A DNA stretch of 64,000 nucleotides from JAHRAW01 sp965249835 (GCA_965249835.1 CBDFMY010000003.1:992001-1056000), one strand, 5' to 3'. Positions 53,121 to 62,881 are shown, numbered from the stretch's first letter. Notes: a model not told the origin generated them from the letters alone. Made by a program: numbers and translations.

Positions 53121-54677
53121 ATGAAACACAAAGACGACAAATTAATTATTTTTGACACGACCTTGCGTGACGGCGAGCAAAGCCCGGGCGCGTCCATGAC
53201 GCTGGACGAAAAAATTCGGGTGGCGCGGCAGTTGGAAAAAATGCGGGTCGACATCATCGAAGCGGGCTTTCCCGCGGCCAGCCCCGGCGATTTCAAGGCG
53301 GTGCAAACCATCGCCGAACTGATCGCCGACAGCGTGGTGTGCGGGTTGGCGCGAGCCAATCCGAACGATGTGGAAAAAGCCGCCGAAGCGGTTCGCCCGG
53401 CGGCGGCTTCGCGCATCCACACTTTCATCGCGACTTCGCCCATTCACATGAAGCAAAAACTTCGAATGGAGCCGGAGCAAGTGCTGGAACGTGCGGTGGC
53501 GGCGGTCAAGCAAGCGCGTAATCACACCGACAATGTTGAGTTTTCCCCGGAAGACGCCGGGCGTTCCGAGCACGACTTCCTGTGTCGCATCATCGAAGCG
53601 GTCATCGATGCCGGTGCCGGCACCATCAACATACCGGACACCGTGGGCTACAACCTGCCCAACCAGTTCGGTGCGCTCATCGGTGAATTACTCGAACGCA
53701 TTCCCAACGCTGACAAAGCGGTGTTTTCCGTGCACTGCCATAACGACCTCGGATTGGCGGTTGCCAACTCGTTGTCGGCGGTGATGGCCGGCGCCCGCCA
53801 GGTGGAGTGCACCATCAACGGGCTCGGCGAACGCGCCGGCAACGCATCCCTTGAGGAAATCGTCATGGCGGTGCGCACGCGGCAGGATGAGTTCACCTGC
53901 GACACCGACATCGACGCCACCCAGATCGTGCCCGCGAGTCGTTTGGTGTCGAGCATCACCGGCTTTCCGGTGCAACCCAACAAAGCCATCGTTGGTGCCA
54001 ACGCTTTCGCGCACGAAGCGGGCATTCATCAGGACGGCGTAATCAAAGCGCGCGAGACATATGAAATCATGCGCGCCGAAGATGTCGGCTGGGCCGCCAA
54101 CCGCATCGTGCTGGGCAAACACTCGGGCCGAAATGCGTTTACCGAAAGGCTGAAGTTTCTCGGCTTCCAATTCAAGTCCGACGAAGAGTTGAACCGGGCG
54201 TTTGCCCGCTTCAAGGAATTGGCCGACAACAAACACGAGATTTTCGATGACGACTTGCAGGCGTTGGTGTCGGACACCACCGCCAGCGCGGCGTCGGCGC
54301 GGTTCGCCCTGAAGTATCTGGAGACTAAATCCTCGACCGGCAAAACCCCCACCGCCAAAGTGGTCGTGGAAGTGGACGGGGAAGAAGTAAGCGCGCGCGG
54401 GCAGGGCAACGGCACCGTGGACGCGACCTTCAGTGCCATCGAATCCATCGTCCAGTCCGGCAGTTTGCTGCAACTTTACTCGGTCAACAGCATCACCTCG
54501 GGCACCGATGCCCAGGGCGAAGTCGGCGTGCGGCTGGAGCGGGAAGGGCGCATCGTCAATGGCCACGGCGCCGACCTGGATATCGTCATCGCTTCGGGCA
54601 AGGCGTATATCAACGCGCTCAATAAGTTGTATGACACCGAGGTTCGGGTTCACCCGCAACTGGCGCGGGCGATTTAG
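53121..54677 (+). CDS. leuA: 2-isopropylmalate synthase
   Basis: First committed enzyme of leucine synthesis, joining acetyl-CoA and 2-oxoisovalerate. The 518 residues have the N-terminal TTLRDGEQSPGASM, the metal-binding HCHNDLG and NGLGERAGNA, and a C-terminal LeuA regulatory domain (VDATFSAIESIV) for leucine feedback. It stands downstream of ilvBHC-psd-pssA and a leader ORF. Confidence 0.97.
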   Translation: MKHKDDKLIIFDTTLRDGEQSPGASMTLDEKIRVARQLEKMRVDIIEAGFPAASPGDFKAVQTIAELIADSVVCGLARANPNDVEKAAEAVRPAAASRIHTFIATSPIHMKQKLRMEPEQVLERAVAAVKQARNHTDNVEFSPEDAGRSEHDFLCRIIEAVIDAGAGTINIPDTVGYNLPNQFGALIGELLERIPNADKAVFSVHCHNDLGLAVANSLSAVMAGARQVECTINGLGERAGNASLEEIVMAVRTRQDEFTCDTDIDATQIVPASRLVSSITGFPVQPNKAIVGANAFAHEAGIHQDGVIKARETYEIMRAEDVGWAANRIVLGKHSGRNAFTERLKFLGFQFKSDEELNRAFARFKELADNKHEIFDDDLQALVSDTTASAASARFALKYLETKSSTGKTPTAKVVVEVDGEEVSARGQGNGTVDATFSAIESIVQSGSLLQLYSVNSITSGTDAQGEVGVRLEREGRIVNGHGADLDIVIASGKAYINALNKLYDTEVRVHPQLARAI

Positions 54678-54696
54678 CGCAAGTGTTGAACATGTC

Positions 54697-55530
54697 ATGA
54701 ACATGCACTCTGAACGCCAACTCGAAATTCTGCGGAAAATCGGGGTGGATGTGTGGAAGTTTCGGGAAGCAGCGGCTGAAGTCGACGAAATCGCCGAGCC
54801 CGCCGAGCCCGCCGAGCCCGCCGAGCCCGCCAAGATCGCCGAGCCCGCCAAGATCGCCGAGTCCGAAACCCCGGCCGACTCGCTTGGGTCGGATGCGCAC
54901 GATTATGTGGAACGCGCCACTGAATCGCCGCCCGCGTCCGTGGCCGAATCTGTCGCTGCGTTTGCCCAGTCCGTGGATGAATCCTTGATTCCCATCGAAC
55001 AGGAAGTGTCGGCGTGTCGCAAATGCGAATTGCACCAGGGCCGCACCCATACCGTGTTCGGTTGCGGCAACTCCGATGCAAACTGGCTATTCATCGGTGA
55101 AGCACCGGGGCAGCACGAGGACTTGCAGGGCGAGCCATTCGTTGGTCGCGCGGGAAAATTGCTCGACAAGATAATCGCCGCGCTGGGGATGGAACGCGAA
55201 CAGGTGTTCATCGCCAACGTGCTGAAATGTCGCCCGCCCGACAACCGCGACCCACTGCCCGGAGAGATCGAACAATGCGAACCGTATCTGCATCGGCAAC
55301 TGGCGGTGATAAAACCGAAAGTGATTGTCGCCCTCGGCCGAATCAGCGCCCAAGCGTTGCTAAAAACCAGTGAGCCTTTGAGCAAATTGCGCGGCGCGGT
55401 GCATCAATACGGACCCGACAACATCCCGTTGGTGGTCACCTACCACCCGGCCTATCTGCTACGCAGCCCCGGACAGAAAGCCAAAGTTTGGGAAGATTTA
55501 TGGCAAGCGAAAATGATTGCCGAGCAATGA
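54697..55530 (+). CDS. uracil-DNA glycosylase, family 4
   Basis: Removes uracil from DNA in base-excision repair; family 4 enzymes hold a 4Fe-4S cluster. From ATG 54697 the protein has 277 residues. The four cluster cysteines are seen in ACRKCELH, VLKCRPP and EQCEPYL, with the catalytic GEAPGQHED and a late TYHPAYLLR. The N-terminal 90 residues are a lead (LRKIGVDVW) and a low-complexity linker of EPA and KIAEPA units encoded by a 9-bp tandem repeat (54793-54861). Confidence 0.88.
   Translation: MNMHSERQLEILRKIGVDVWKFREAAAEVDEIAEPAEPAEPAEPAKIAEPAKIAESETPADSLGSDAHDYVERATESPPASVAESVAAFAQSVDESLIPIEQEVSACRKCELHQGRTHTVFGCGNSDANWLFIGEAPGQHEDLQGEPFVGRAGKLLDKIIAALGMEREQVFIANVLKCRPPDNRDPLPGEIEQCEPYLHRQLAVIKPKVIVALGRISAQALLKTSEPLSKLRGAVHQYGPDNIPLVVTYHPAYLLRSPGQKAKVWEDLWQAKMIAEQ
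54793..54861 (+). repeat. 9-bp tandem coding repeat in the glycosylase linker
   Basis: GCCGAGCCC occurs four times from 54793, followed by GCCAAGATC-containing 18-bp units. It encodes the EPA-type linker and stays in frame. Confidence 0.9.
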
Positions 55531-55847
55531 ATATGTGGTATGAGGTTTATGTTTCGTTGAGAAATGACGAGAACGAAGGATGGGTGTGGATAACCAAACC
55601 GGATGTGTCGGGTCGCTCTGTTATCAGAATAGAAAATAAAGAAAACAACAAAGTTGTTTTTTGTGAAGCACGTATAATCGATTGTAATTACAGAAAACAT
55701 TACAATGAAACTGATGGAACACGTACACTGAGTGTGGATAAGAATGTAATAACTATAAACGAATGGTATCGAAAAAAGTTAGACATAAACAAAAACGAAG
55801 ATTGCGAATTATCAATAACGACTGCCGATAATTGGTATGGTCGTTTT

Positions 55848-57108
55848 CACTGCTGTCCCATTAACTTTCACAGCAACGAGGATTGATTGTGATTGAAGCC
55901 GGGCCTGGGGGGCGAGTGGCCACGCAAGAGTGCCATCAAGTCGCGCTTGTCGAACAAGTTAAGCTGCAACAGGCGGAGCATTTGTTGCAGGCTTTTGCCC
56001 AGCTTCGACTGGAATTTGATGAACGCCAAGAGTAAATACACGCACAGCGCGACCCAGATTTGCGTCATCACCGCGTTATGGCTGGTGCCGATGAAGGACT
56101 TTATCTTCAGGTTTTGCTTGATCCACTTAAAGAACAATTCCACCTGCCAACGCGCCCGGTAGAGGTCGGCGACCGTCTTGGCCGCCAGTTTCAAATTATT
56201 GGTCAAGAAAACGTAATGCTTGCCGGTCTCGGCATCGCGGTAGCCGATGCGGCGCAGTGGAATGGGGCATTGTCTTGATGCCTTGACGCCGGTGAACACG
56301 ATGCGCTGGTCGCAGGTCAATCCCTTGCTCTTCGACACCGCGGCGCGACCGACAACGCGATACGCCGCGTCTTTCTTGATGCGAGTGACAAAGAATATGC
56401 CGTTGTCATGCAACTGTTTATACCAGCCATAGTCGTTATATCCGCGGTCGATGGCGACCAGGCTGCCTTTGGGGAAACGCAGCGCGCGCCCGATAGCGAG
56501 GTCGCTGGTTTTGCCGTTGGTGATGGCGACGAACTCGGGCAGGCAACCGCGGTGGTTCAGCCCGACATGCAGCTTGACCGCCCCCTTGGTCGTTCGAAAA
56601 TCGGCCCACGGAAAGGCCGAGAGGCACAACTTGATGGTGCTGGCATCAAGCGAATACTGAAACGAAACTTATGGCCGGGACCCCTTGGCAACGTCGCAAC
56701 AGTTTCCCGAACAGTGCCTCGTACAACGTATAAGGCTTGTCCCGGTTGATGCGCGCCAGGCTTGGAGCGGGACAGGCCGACGCCGCCCAAGTGATAAAGC
56801 CGATGCGTCTGAGCACTCAGGTTGTCGACGATGTCGCGCAATCTGTCGCGGCCGGTCACCTGCGCCATGAACAGGCCGACGAACTGTGCCCAACGCGACG
56901 CGACACGGAACGAGCGGCCACTATGATGCTGTTTGGCAAGGGTCTCGAATTCATGTCTCGGCACCCATTTGAGGAGTTGCGATAAAACTGTGTTACAATA
57001 CGCCATGGTCTGATTCTCCTATTTGATTCAACAAGTTGTAGATAAATTCATTGTATCCATTCAGAGCGAATCAGACCCTCTTTTTTGTCTGTTAATGGGA
57101 CAGCAGTG
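55848..57108 (-). mobile_element. IS4-family insertion sequence, 1261 bp
   Basis: Bounded by perfect 18-bp terminal inverted repeats: CACTGCTGTCCCATTAAC at 55848-55865 and its reverse complement at 57091-57108. The 9-bp direct repeat GGTCGTTTT flanks it (55839-55847, 57109-57117) as a target-site duplication. The ends are perfect, so insertion is fairly recent in sequence terms, yet the transposase is frameshifted. Confidence 0.92.
55868..57006 (-). pseudogene. IS4-family DDE transposase, frameshifted
   Basis: The N-terminal part (to about 56763) has the IS4 lead LLKWVPRHEFE and FVGLFMAQVTGRD. The catalytic part has AIDRGYNDY and the YREK-like YRARWQVELFFKWIKQ. Three single-base changes break the frame: an extra A near 56762, a lost G in the run near 56675, and a lost G near 56648. 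With them repaired the reading is continuous (LARINRDKPYTLYEALFGK, then PGHKFRFSIRL, then DASTIKLCLSAFPW). The element can move only if another copy supplies transposase. Confidence 0.85.
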
Positions 57109-57228
57109 GGTCGTTTTAGGTATGGTTTTAAACATCCACAAGTTATCGTTCGACTTGCGATGTTCTTAGGTGTGATGTCTGTTGTTCTAAGTGCAATTGG
57201 ATTAACGTTTGCCATAATGTGTTCATAG

Positions 57229-57756
57229 TAAAGAAAACATACCGCAAGATATAACGCGATACCGGCGGCAAAGCCGCCGCTGTTGCGCGGCTTCGCCGCG
57301 TCTGGATCCCCGCCTGCCGGCGAGGATGACGAATACTGATTCTTTCGTTATCACGCCCACAGAAGTTTTGCTATTTACTCTATTCTCTCAATCACCAGAG
57401 CGTGCAGGGACGCACGCTGGCGCGTGGAAACAGGATGTTTCCCCCGCGCCGGAAGGGGGGTGCGGGGGGTATTCCCCCCGCAAAGCGCGAGCACGCGCAA
57501 GCGAACCTTTGCATATCAGCCACAGGTTACTCGGCGGCGTAAGCCGCCGCCATTGCCCTTTGCACACCACTGTCATTTGCGGCAAAGCCGCCACTATTGC
57601 GCGGCATCAAAGCGTCTGGATTCCCGCCTGCCGGCGAGAATGACAGGTTGGGGGGACAATGATAAACTGGAAGGCGACGATTCTTTTTGAGACGCCAAAA
57701 GTAAACGAGAAAAATAAGGAGTCACGCTGCGCGTGAACCATGTTTTTTTATGCTGA
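57229..57756. other. 528-bp repeat-filled region before tRNA-Glu
   Basis: No gene. It holds short palindromes (GGCGGCAAAGCCGCC near 57264, GCGGCTTCGCCGC near 57287), copy 2 of the 260-bp dispersed repeat (57302-57583), and part of the 17.9-kb-type unit with GACGCCAAAAGTAAACGAG (near 57690). Confidence 0.7.
57302..57583 (-). repeat. dispersed ~260-bp repeat, copy 2
   Basis: Reverse complement of 2393-2650 over nearly its whole length. It has an extra stretch near 57392-57417 (CGTGC/GCACG palindrome) absent from copy 1. Confidence 0.8.
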
Positions 57757-57831
57757 TGGCGCTCCCTAGGGGAATCGAACCCCTGTTTCCGGCGTGAGAG
57801 GCCAGCGTCCTGACCGCTAGACGAAGGGAGC
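57757..57831 (-). tRNA. tRNA-Glu (anticodon CTC)
   Basis: On the minus strand the sequence starts GCTCCCTTCGTCTAGCGG and ends CCCTAGGGAGCG with encoded CCA. The acceptor stem GCTCCCT pairs with AGGGAGC, the T-arm is GGGGTTCGATTCCCC, and the anticodon loop CCTCTCACG gives CTC, which reads GAG. Length is 75 bases. Confidence 0.95.
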
Positions 57832-58023
57832 AATCAGGTCGGGCGAATGGTATCATGCGGGCTCTTTCACCGCATTGTCGCTTGTCATTATTCGCGCCAT
57901 TACCCGTCTGCTTACCCGCCAAATTACCCGTGTCATTAACTGCATTTTGGACCTTATTTTTTCCGGCAAGGTGGTTGCCTTGACCGATATTCAAGTCCGG
58001 ATTAGACAAGGAATTCGTTCGTT

Positions 58024-59346
58024 TTGACCGAAGTCACCTACCACGCCGCCGACCTTTCGTTCGACCGCACCTGGATTAGCGACGCCGCATTGCAAGTGGC
58101 CGATGCCTTGCAGGCGGCCGGTTTTGACGGCTATCTGGTCGGCGGTTGCGTGCGCGACTTGCTGCTCAACCGACGCCCCAAAGATTTCGACATCACCACC
58201 AACGCCAGCCCGGAACAGGTGCGACAACTGTTCCGACGCGCGCGAATTATTGGCCGACGCTTCAAAATCGTGCATGTGAGATTTGGCAGAGAAATCATTG
58301 AAGTGGCGACCTATCGTGCCAAACCGGGCAGCGCAAAAGCGCGCAGGTCGGGTAATCCGGTCAAGCAATTTTCCGACAGCGGACGCGTGGTGGATGACAA
58401 TGTTTTCGGCACCATCGAACAAGATGCGCGGCGTCGCGACTTCACCATCAACGCATTGTATTACGATCCGAATCGCGAGTTGGTTGTGGACTTTCTCGGT
58501 GGCGTGAAAGACGCGCGCAAAAACACCCTGCGCATGATTGGCGATGCCAGAGAGCGATTTACCGAAGACCCGGTGCGCATACTTCGCACCCTGAGATTTC
58601 GGGCAAAGTTGGAGCTTACCCTGGAAAGCGGGCTGGAGCCGGCCATCGCCGATTGTCTGGAATTGATCGAAGATGTTCCGGCGGCGCGTTTGTTCGACGA
58701 GGTGTTGAAAATGTTTCACCACGGCCACGCCCGCAAAAGTTGGGACGAGTTGTGTGACCACAATCTGGTGGAGAAATTATTTCCGATGAGCGCGGCGGTG
58801 ATTGCTAATGCTTCCGATAAATCTACCGAAGACTTGATCAAAATCGCGCTGGAGAATACCGACCAGCGGGTAGGGCAGGGCAAGCCGGTGATTGCGGCGT
58901 TCTTGTTTGCGGTGTTGTTGTGGCGGCCATTTCGCGATGAATTTCCCGACAAGTTGCACGGCGCAATGCCCAGCGATGCGGTTTGGGAATACGGCGACAA
59001 AATATTTGCCCGGCAATGTCGTCGCGTGGCGGTGCCGCGTCGAGTCAGCGGGGCGGTGATGGAAATTTGGGAAATGCAATCCTGGCTGGAACAACGCCGC
59101 CCAAAAACGGTGCCGCGTGTGCTGGAGAGTCGACGGTTTCGCGCCGGATATGATTTTCTGATGTTGCGTCAGCGAGTCGGCGAAGTCGATAAAGAACTGG
59201 TGCGATGGTGGACCGATATTCAAGAAAGTAGCCCGGAGCGGCAGCAGCAATTGATCGAGATCTTGCGCACCGGCAAAACGTCAACGCGCCGCCGCAAAAA
59301 CAACCGCGGCGCAGGAAATCTTTCTTCCGGTGCGAGTGCTCAATAA
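58024..59346 (+). CDS. pcnB: poly(A) polymerase I / CCA-adding enzyme family (PcnB)
   Basis: A class II nucleotidyltransferase of 440 residues. The head-domain motif GGCVRDLLLNRRPKDFD (about 40-56) holds the catalytic acids, followed by RRDFTINAL and the RNA-binding DPVRILRTLRF. The basic C-terminus (RRRKNNRG) and length favour poly(A) polymerase, which tags RNA for decay, over tRNA CCA-adding enzyme. The start is TTG 58024; no ATG fits. Confidence 0.88.
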   Translation: MTEVTYHAADLSFDRTWISDAALQVADALQAAGFDGYLVGGCVRDLLLNRRPKDFDITTNASPEQVRQLFRRARIIGRRFKIVHVRFGREIIEVATYRAKPGSAKARRSGNPVKQFSDSGRVVDDNVFGTIEQDARRRDFTINALYYDPNRELVVDFLGGVKDARKNTLRMIGDARERFTEDPVRILRTLRFRAKLELTLESGLEPAIADCLELIEDVPAARLFDEVLKMFHHGHARKSWDELCDHNLVEKLFPMSAAVIANASDKSTEDLIKIALENTDQRVGQGKPVIAAFLFAVLLWRPFRDEFPDKLHGAMPSDAVWEYGDKIFARQCRRVAVPRRVSGAVMEIWEMQSWLEQRRPKTVPRVLESRRFRAGYDFLMLRQRVGEVDKELVRWWTDIQESSPERQQQLIEILRTGKTSTRRRKNNRGAGNLSSGASAQ

Positions 59347-59360
59347 ACTCGTAGTGATAA

Positions 59361-59981
59361 ATGTCGCAATATTTTAAGGTGCATCCGGATTCTCCCCAGC
59401 CGCGGCTGATCCGCCAGGCGGTGGCAATCATCCGCGCCGGCGGGGTGATCGCCTATCCCACCGATTCCAGTTACGCGCTGGGTTGCGTCATTGGCAACAA
59501 GGAAGCGATGGAGCGCATCCGTCGCATCCGCAAGGTCGATGCCGAACATAACTTTACGCTGGTATGCAAAGATCTTTCGGAGTTGAGCAATTACGCCAAG
59601 GTCAGCAACAACACGTATCGTTTGTTGAAGCGCTTTACGCCGGGCCCATATACCTTTATTCTTGCCGCCACCCGCGAAGTGCCTCGGCGTCTGCAACATC
59701 CGAAGCGCCGCAGCATCGGGCTACGGATTCCCGACTACCCCATCGTGAGTGCTTTGCTCGCGCAACTGGATGAGCCGCTGATGAGTTCAACCTTGATTAT
59801 GCCCGGCGATGATCTGCCCCTGAACGACCCGACGATCATTCGTGAACAGTTGGAACACGCGGTCGAGTTGGTGGTCAACGGAGGTCCATGCGACTGGCAA
59901 CCGACCACGGTCGTTGACCTGATATCCGGCACGCCCGAAGTGTTGCGGAAAGGCAAGGGTGATGCGGCGGTGTTTGTTTGA
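59361..59981 (+). CDS. yciO: Sua5/YciO/YrdC-family protein (YciO-like)
   Basis: A 206-residue protein of the YrdC fold, which binds double-stranded RNA and, in TsaC/Sua5, makes threonylcarbamoyl-AMP for t6A. Marks are IAYPTDSSYALGC near residue 34, KRFTPGPYTFIL and SIGLRIPDYP. The branch resembles YciO more than TsaC; YciO proteins have related but weaker activity. In many gammaproteobacteria it is near trpS and scpA, as here. Confidence 0.88.
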   Translation: MSQYFKVHPDSPQPRLIRQAVAIIRAGGVIAYPTDSSYALGCVIGNKEAMERIRRIRKVDAEHNFTLVCKDLSELSNYAKVSNNTYRLLKRFTPGPYTFILAATREVPRRLQHPKRRSIGLRIPDYPIVSALLAQLDEPLMSSTLIMPGDDLPLNDPTIIREQLEHAVELVVNGGPCDWQPTTVVDLISGTPEVLRKGKGDAAVFV

Positions 59982-60037
59982 CGACCGCGCCGTGCAAATG
60001 ACCCGACAAACCATTCCATAAACTACGCGACAAACCA

Positions 60038-61297
60038 GTGACCACTACCGACTCCGCAATGCAATCCGCTGCGCAAGACAATCGCCGCGTGCTGTCCGGT
60101 ATGCGCCCGACCGGGCGATTGCATCTTGGGCATTATCACGGCGTGTTGAAAAACTGGGTGCGGTTGCAGCATGACTATGAATGTTTTTATTTCGTCGCCG
60201 ACTGGCATGCGTTGACCACGCATTACGAGCAGCCCGAAACCATGCGCGAGTATGTTTGGGATATGGTCATTGACTGGCTGGCGGCGGGAGTGGATCCGCA
60301 AAAGGCGACCTTGTTCATTCAATCTCATGTGCCCGAACACGCCGAGTTGCATTTGTTGTTGTCCATGGTTACTCCGCTGAGTTGGCTCGAGCGCGTGCCG
60401 AGTTTCAAGGAGCAACAGCAGAAATTACGCGGGGTGGATCTGGCCACTTACGGATTTCTCGGTTATCCGTTGTTGCAGTCCGCGGACATCCTGATGTATC
60501 GCGCCGGTCATGTTCCGGTGGGCGAAGATCAGGCACCCCATGTCGAATTGACTCGAGAAATCGCACGGCGCTTCAATCATTTTTTTGGTCGTGGTGAAAA
60601 TTTTGAACGCGAAGCCGCCGATGCCATGGAACGCTTGGGCAAGCAAGCCGCCAAGACCTATCAACGACTTCGCCAACGTTTCACCGAGCAGGGCGACCGG
60701 CAAGCCCACGGCGAAGCGCAGGCGTTGGTGCGAGCCGGTCAAAGCCTCACGCAACTCGATAAAGATCGTCTGCTGGGGTATCTCGAAGGGCGTGGACGGT
60801 CTATTCTGCCCGAACCGCAGACCTTGCTGACCGCCATGGCGAAAATGCCGGGGCTGGATGGGCAAAAAATGTCAAAATCCTACGGCAATACCATCGCGTT
60901 GCGAGACGATCCGAAACGCGTGGTGCAGGCGATCAAAGTCATGCCCACCGACCCGGCCAGAGTAAGATTGACCGACCCCGGCGACCCGGACAAATGTCCG
61001 GTATGGCAATTGCACAAAGTGTATAGCGATGAAGAAGTGCGCGAATGGGTGTCGGCCGGTTGTCGCGCCGCTTCGTTTGGCTGCCTCGAATGCAAGCGAC
61101 CTTTGATGGATAAAGTGCTGGAGGAGCAAGCCGTGTTTGGTGAGCGCGCGCGTGAATACGAAAACAATCCGGCGCAAGTGCGCGCAATTATCGAACAGGG
61201 CAATCACAAAGCAAGGGCGGCGGCGCGTGAGACCATGGAAATCGTGCGCACGGCGGTGGGCACGGTTTATGGTAATGACCAGGTGCCGGATAAATGA
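60038..61297 (+). CDS. trpS: tryptophanyl-tRNA synthetase
   Basis: Charges tRNA-Trp. The class I motifs are PTGRLHLGHYHG (HIGH) and KMSKSYGN (KMSKS). At 419 residues it is about 80 longer than E. coli TrpS; part is an inserted charged helical segment between residues about 190 and 250 (YQRLRQRFTEQGDRQ). GTG 60038 or ATG 60059 could be the start. It overlaps scpA by 4 bases. Confidence 0.93.
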   Translation: MTTTDSAMQSAAQDNRRVLSGMRPTGRLHLGHYHGVLKNWVRLQHDYECFYFVADWHALTTHYEQPETMREYVWDMVIDWLAAGVDPQKATLFIQSHVPEHAELHLLLSMVTPLSWLERVPSFKEQQQKLRGVDLATYGFLGYPLLQSADILMYRAGHVPVGEDQAPHVELTREIARRFNHFFGRGENFEREAADAMERLGKQAAKTYQRLRQRFTEQGDRQAHGEAQALVRAGQSLTQLDKDRLLGYLEGRGRSILPEPQTLLTAMAKMPGLDGQKMSKSYGNTIALRDDPKRVVQAIKVMPTDPARVRLTDPGDPDKCPVWQLHKVYSDEEVREWVSAGCRAASFGCLECKRPLMDKVLEEQAVFGERAREYENNPAQVRAIIEQGNHKARAAARETMEIVRTAVGTVYGNDQVPDK

Positions 61298-62133
61298 GTG
61301 ATGACATGGGCGATGCCCTAAGCGATGACATGGGCGAAGCGACCGACAAGCAGCCGGCGACGGTGCTGGTCAACGGCGAGGCACTGGATAAATGGCCCGA
61401 GGATTTGTATATCCCGCCGGATGCGTTGGAGGTTTTTCTCGAGACATTTCAGGGTCCGCTGGATTTGTTGTTGTATTTGATTCGCCGACAGAATCTCGAC
61501 ATTCTCGATATTCCGGTGGCGCACATCACCCGACAATACATGGAATATGTTGAACTGATGCGTCACTTCCGTTTGGATTTGGCGGCGGAATATTTGGTGA
61601 TGGCGGCCATGCTGGCGGAAATAAAGTCGCGCATGTTGTTGCCGCGTCCGAGCGGCGATGACGAACAGGACGAAGAAGATCCGCGCACCATGTTGGTGCG
61701 GCGATTGCAGGAATACGAGCGGTTCAGTCGGGCGGCGCAGGACATTGACGAGTTGCCGAGGTTGGAGCGGGAATTATATCTGGTGACAACCGGCTTTGAT
61801 TCGCCGGCACCGGTCAAGGTTGAAGCCACCGCTTCCCTCAACGACCTGATGGTGGCGTTTCGGTGCGTACTCGACCGCACCGAGCAACACAAACACTGGC
61901 GCGTTGGTCGTGAGGCATTGTCGGTGCGAGAAAAAATGGCGCAGATTGTTGAACTCATTCAGGCAAGCCGCTTCCTGCGCTTTGAGGATTTGTTGGATCT
62001 GAAGGAAGGCAAGCCCGGGCTGGTGGTGAGTTTCATGGCGATTTTGGAATTGGTGCGCGACAATAATCTGGTGGTGGTGCAGAACGAGCCGTTTGCGCCG
62101 ATTCATTTGAAGAGCGTTGAACATGTCGGTTGA
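61294..62133 (+). CDS. scpA: segregation and condensation protein A
   Basis: The kleisin subunit of the SMC-ScpAB chromosome condensin. The 279 residues show GPLDLLLYLIRRQNLDILDI (about 48-67) and a C-terminal winged helix (FLALLELV-like FMAILELVRDNN). It overlaps trpS by four bases and scpB by 11. Confidence 0.94.
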   Translation: MSDDMGDALSDDMGEATDKQPATVLVNGEALDKWPEDLYIPPDALEVFLETFQGPLDLLLYLIRRQNLDILDIPVAHITRQYMEYVELMRHFRLDLAAEYLVMAAMLAEIKSRMLLPRPSGDDEQDEEDPRTMLVRRLQEYERFSRAAQDIDELPRLERELYLVTTGFDSPAPVKVEATASLNDLMVAFRCVLDRTEQHKHWRVGREALSVREKMAQIVELIQASRFLRFEDLLDLKEGKPGLVVSFMAILELVRDNNLVVVQNEPFAPIHLKSVEHVG

Positions 62134-62881
62134 ACTGAAAAAAATTGTGGAAGCGGTATTGCTGGTGTCGGATGCGCCGCTGAATGTGGCGCGGATTCAA
62201 AGTTTGTTTGTCGCCGGAACCGAGCCGTCGGCCGACGATGTCAAACAGGCGATCGCGCAGTTGCAGCAAGAATGTGAAGAGCGCGGCGTGGAACTTTGCA
62301 AAATCGGCACCGGATATCGCTATCAATCGCGCGCGCAATACGCCGAGTGGATCAGCAAACTGCATGCAACGCGCCCGCCGAGGTTGTCCCGTGCGTTGCT
62401 GGAGACTCTCGCCATCATCGCCTATCGCCAGCCGGTTACCCGTGGCGATATCGAGAACATTCGCGGCGTCGGCGTGACCACGGAAATCATGCGGCGACTG
62501 TTGGAGCGCGAATGGATCAAGGAGGTTGGCGTGCGCGACTTGCCCGGTCATCCGGCGTTGTTTGCCACCACGCCCGAATTTCTTTCTTACTTCGGTTTGG
62601 AATCGCTTGCCGATTTGCCGCCGCTTGCCGAACAACGAGAACTCGGCGAGATCGCCGGCGAAGTTGCCGGGGAGAGCAACACACCGTTTCCGCCGGAGTT
62701 GCTGGCGAGTCTGCGCGGTTCGGCGGATGACGATGGCAATAACGATGGCAATAGCGATGATGCCGATGATAATGATGACGATGATAATGATGACGATGAT
62801 AATGATGACGATAACGACAGCGTCGACTCAAAGGCAGAGTCATCATCCGAACCAGCGGAGCAGGCGCAGACCGAATCCTGA
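62123..62881 (+). CDS. scpB: segregation and condensation protein B
   Basis: The partner of ScpA with two winged-helix domains. From ATG 62123 it has 252 residues: LKKIVEAVLLVSD, LSRALLETLAIIAYRQPVTR and the RGV motif. The last 60 residues are an acidic Asp/Asn-rich tail, encoded partly by a 15-bp tandem repeat, that usual ScpB proteins lack or have shorter. Confidence 0.92.
   Translation: MSVELKKIVEAVLLVSDAPLNVARIQSLFVAGTEPSADDVKQAIAQLQQECEERGVELCKIGTGYRYQSRAQYAEWISKLHATRPPRLSRALLETLAIIAYRQPVTRGDIENIRGVGVTTEIMRRLLEREWIKEVGVRDLPGHPALFATTPEFLSYFGLESLADLPPLAEQRELGEIAGEVAGESNTPFPPELLASLRGSADDDGNNDGNSDDADDNDDDDNDDDDNDDDNDSVDSKAESSSEPAEQAQTES
62768..62812 (+). repeat. 15-bp tandem coding repeat in scpB
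   Basis: GATAATGATGACGAT occurs three times head to tail and encodes the Asp/Asn tail. The unit is a multiple of 3, so copy changes keep the frame. Confidence 0.92.

Larger units (their letters stand above)
55527..57228 (+). pseudogene. small membrane protein gene split by an IS4-family element
   Basis: The 5' part (55527-55847) starts with ATG overlapping the glycosylase stop and reads MNMWYEVYV to NWYGRF. Removing the IS and one target copy joins it in frame to 57118-57225, which reads RYGFKHPQVIVRL and a hydrophobic segment (AMFLGVMSVVLSAIGLTF) up to TAG 57226-57228. The restored protein has 143 residues with one C-terminal membrane helix. I do not recognise the family. As it stands, translation runs into the IS and stops at 55886. 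Confidence 0.8.

Noticed and set aside
53688..54851. 387-codon minus-strand ORF opposite leuA
   Set aside because: Shadow of leuA and of the 9-bp repeat in the glycosylase; it starts with a GSAGSAGSA run caused by that repeat.
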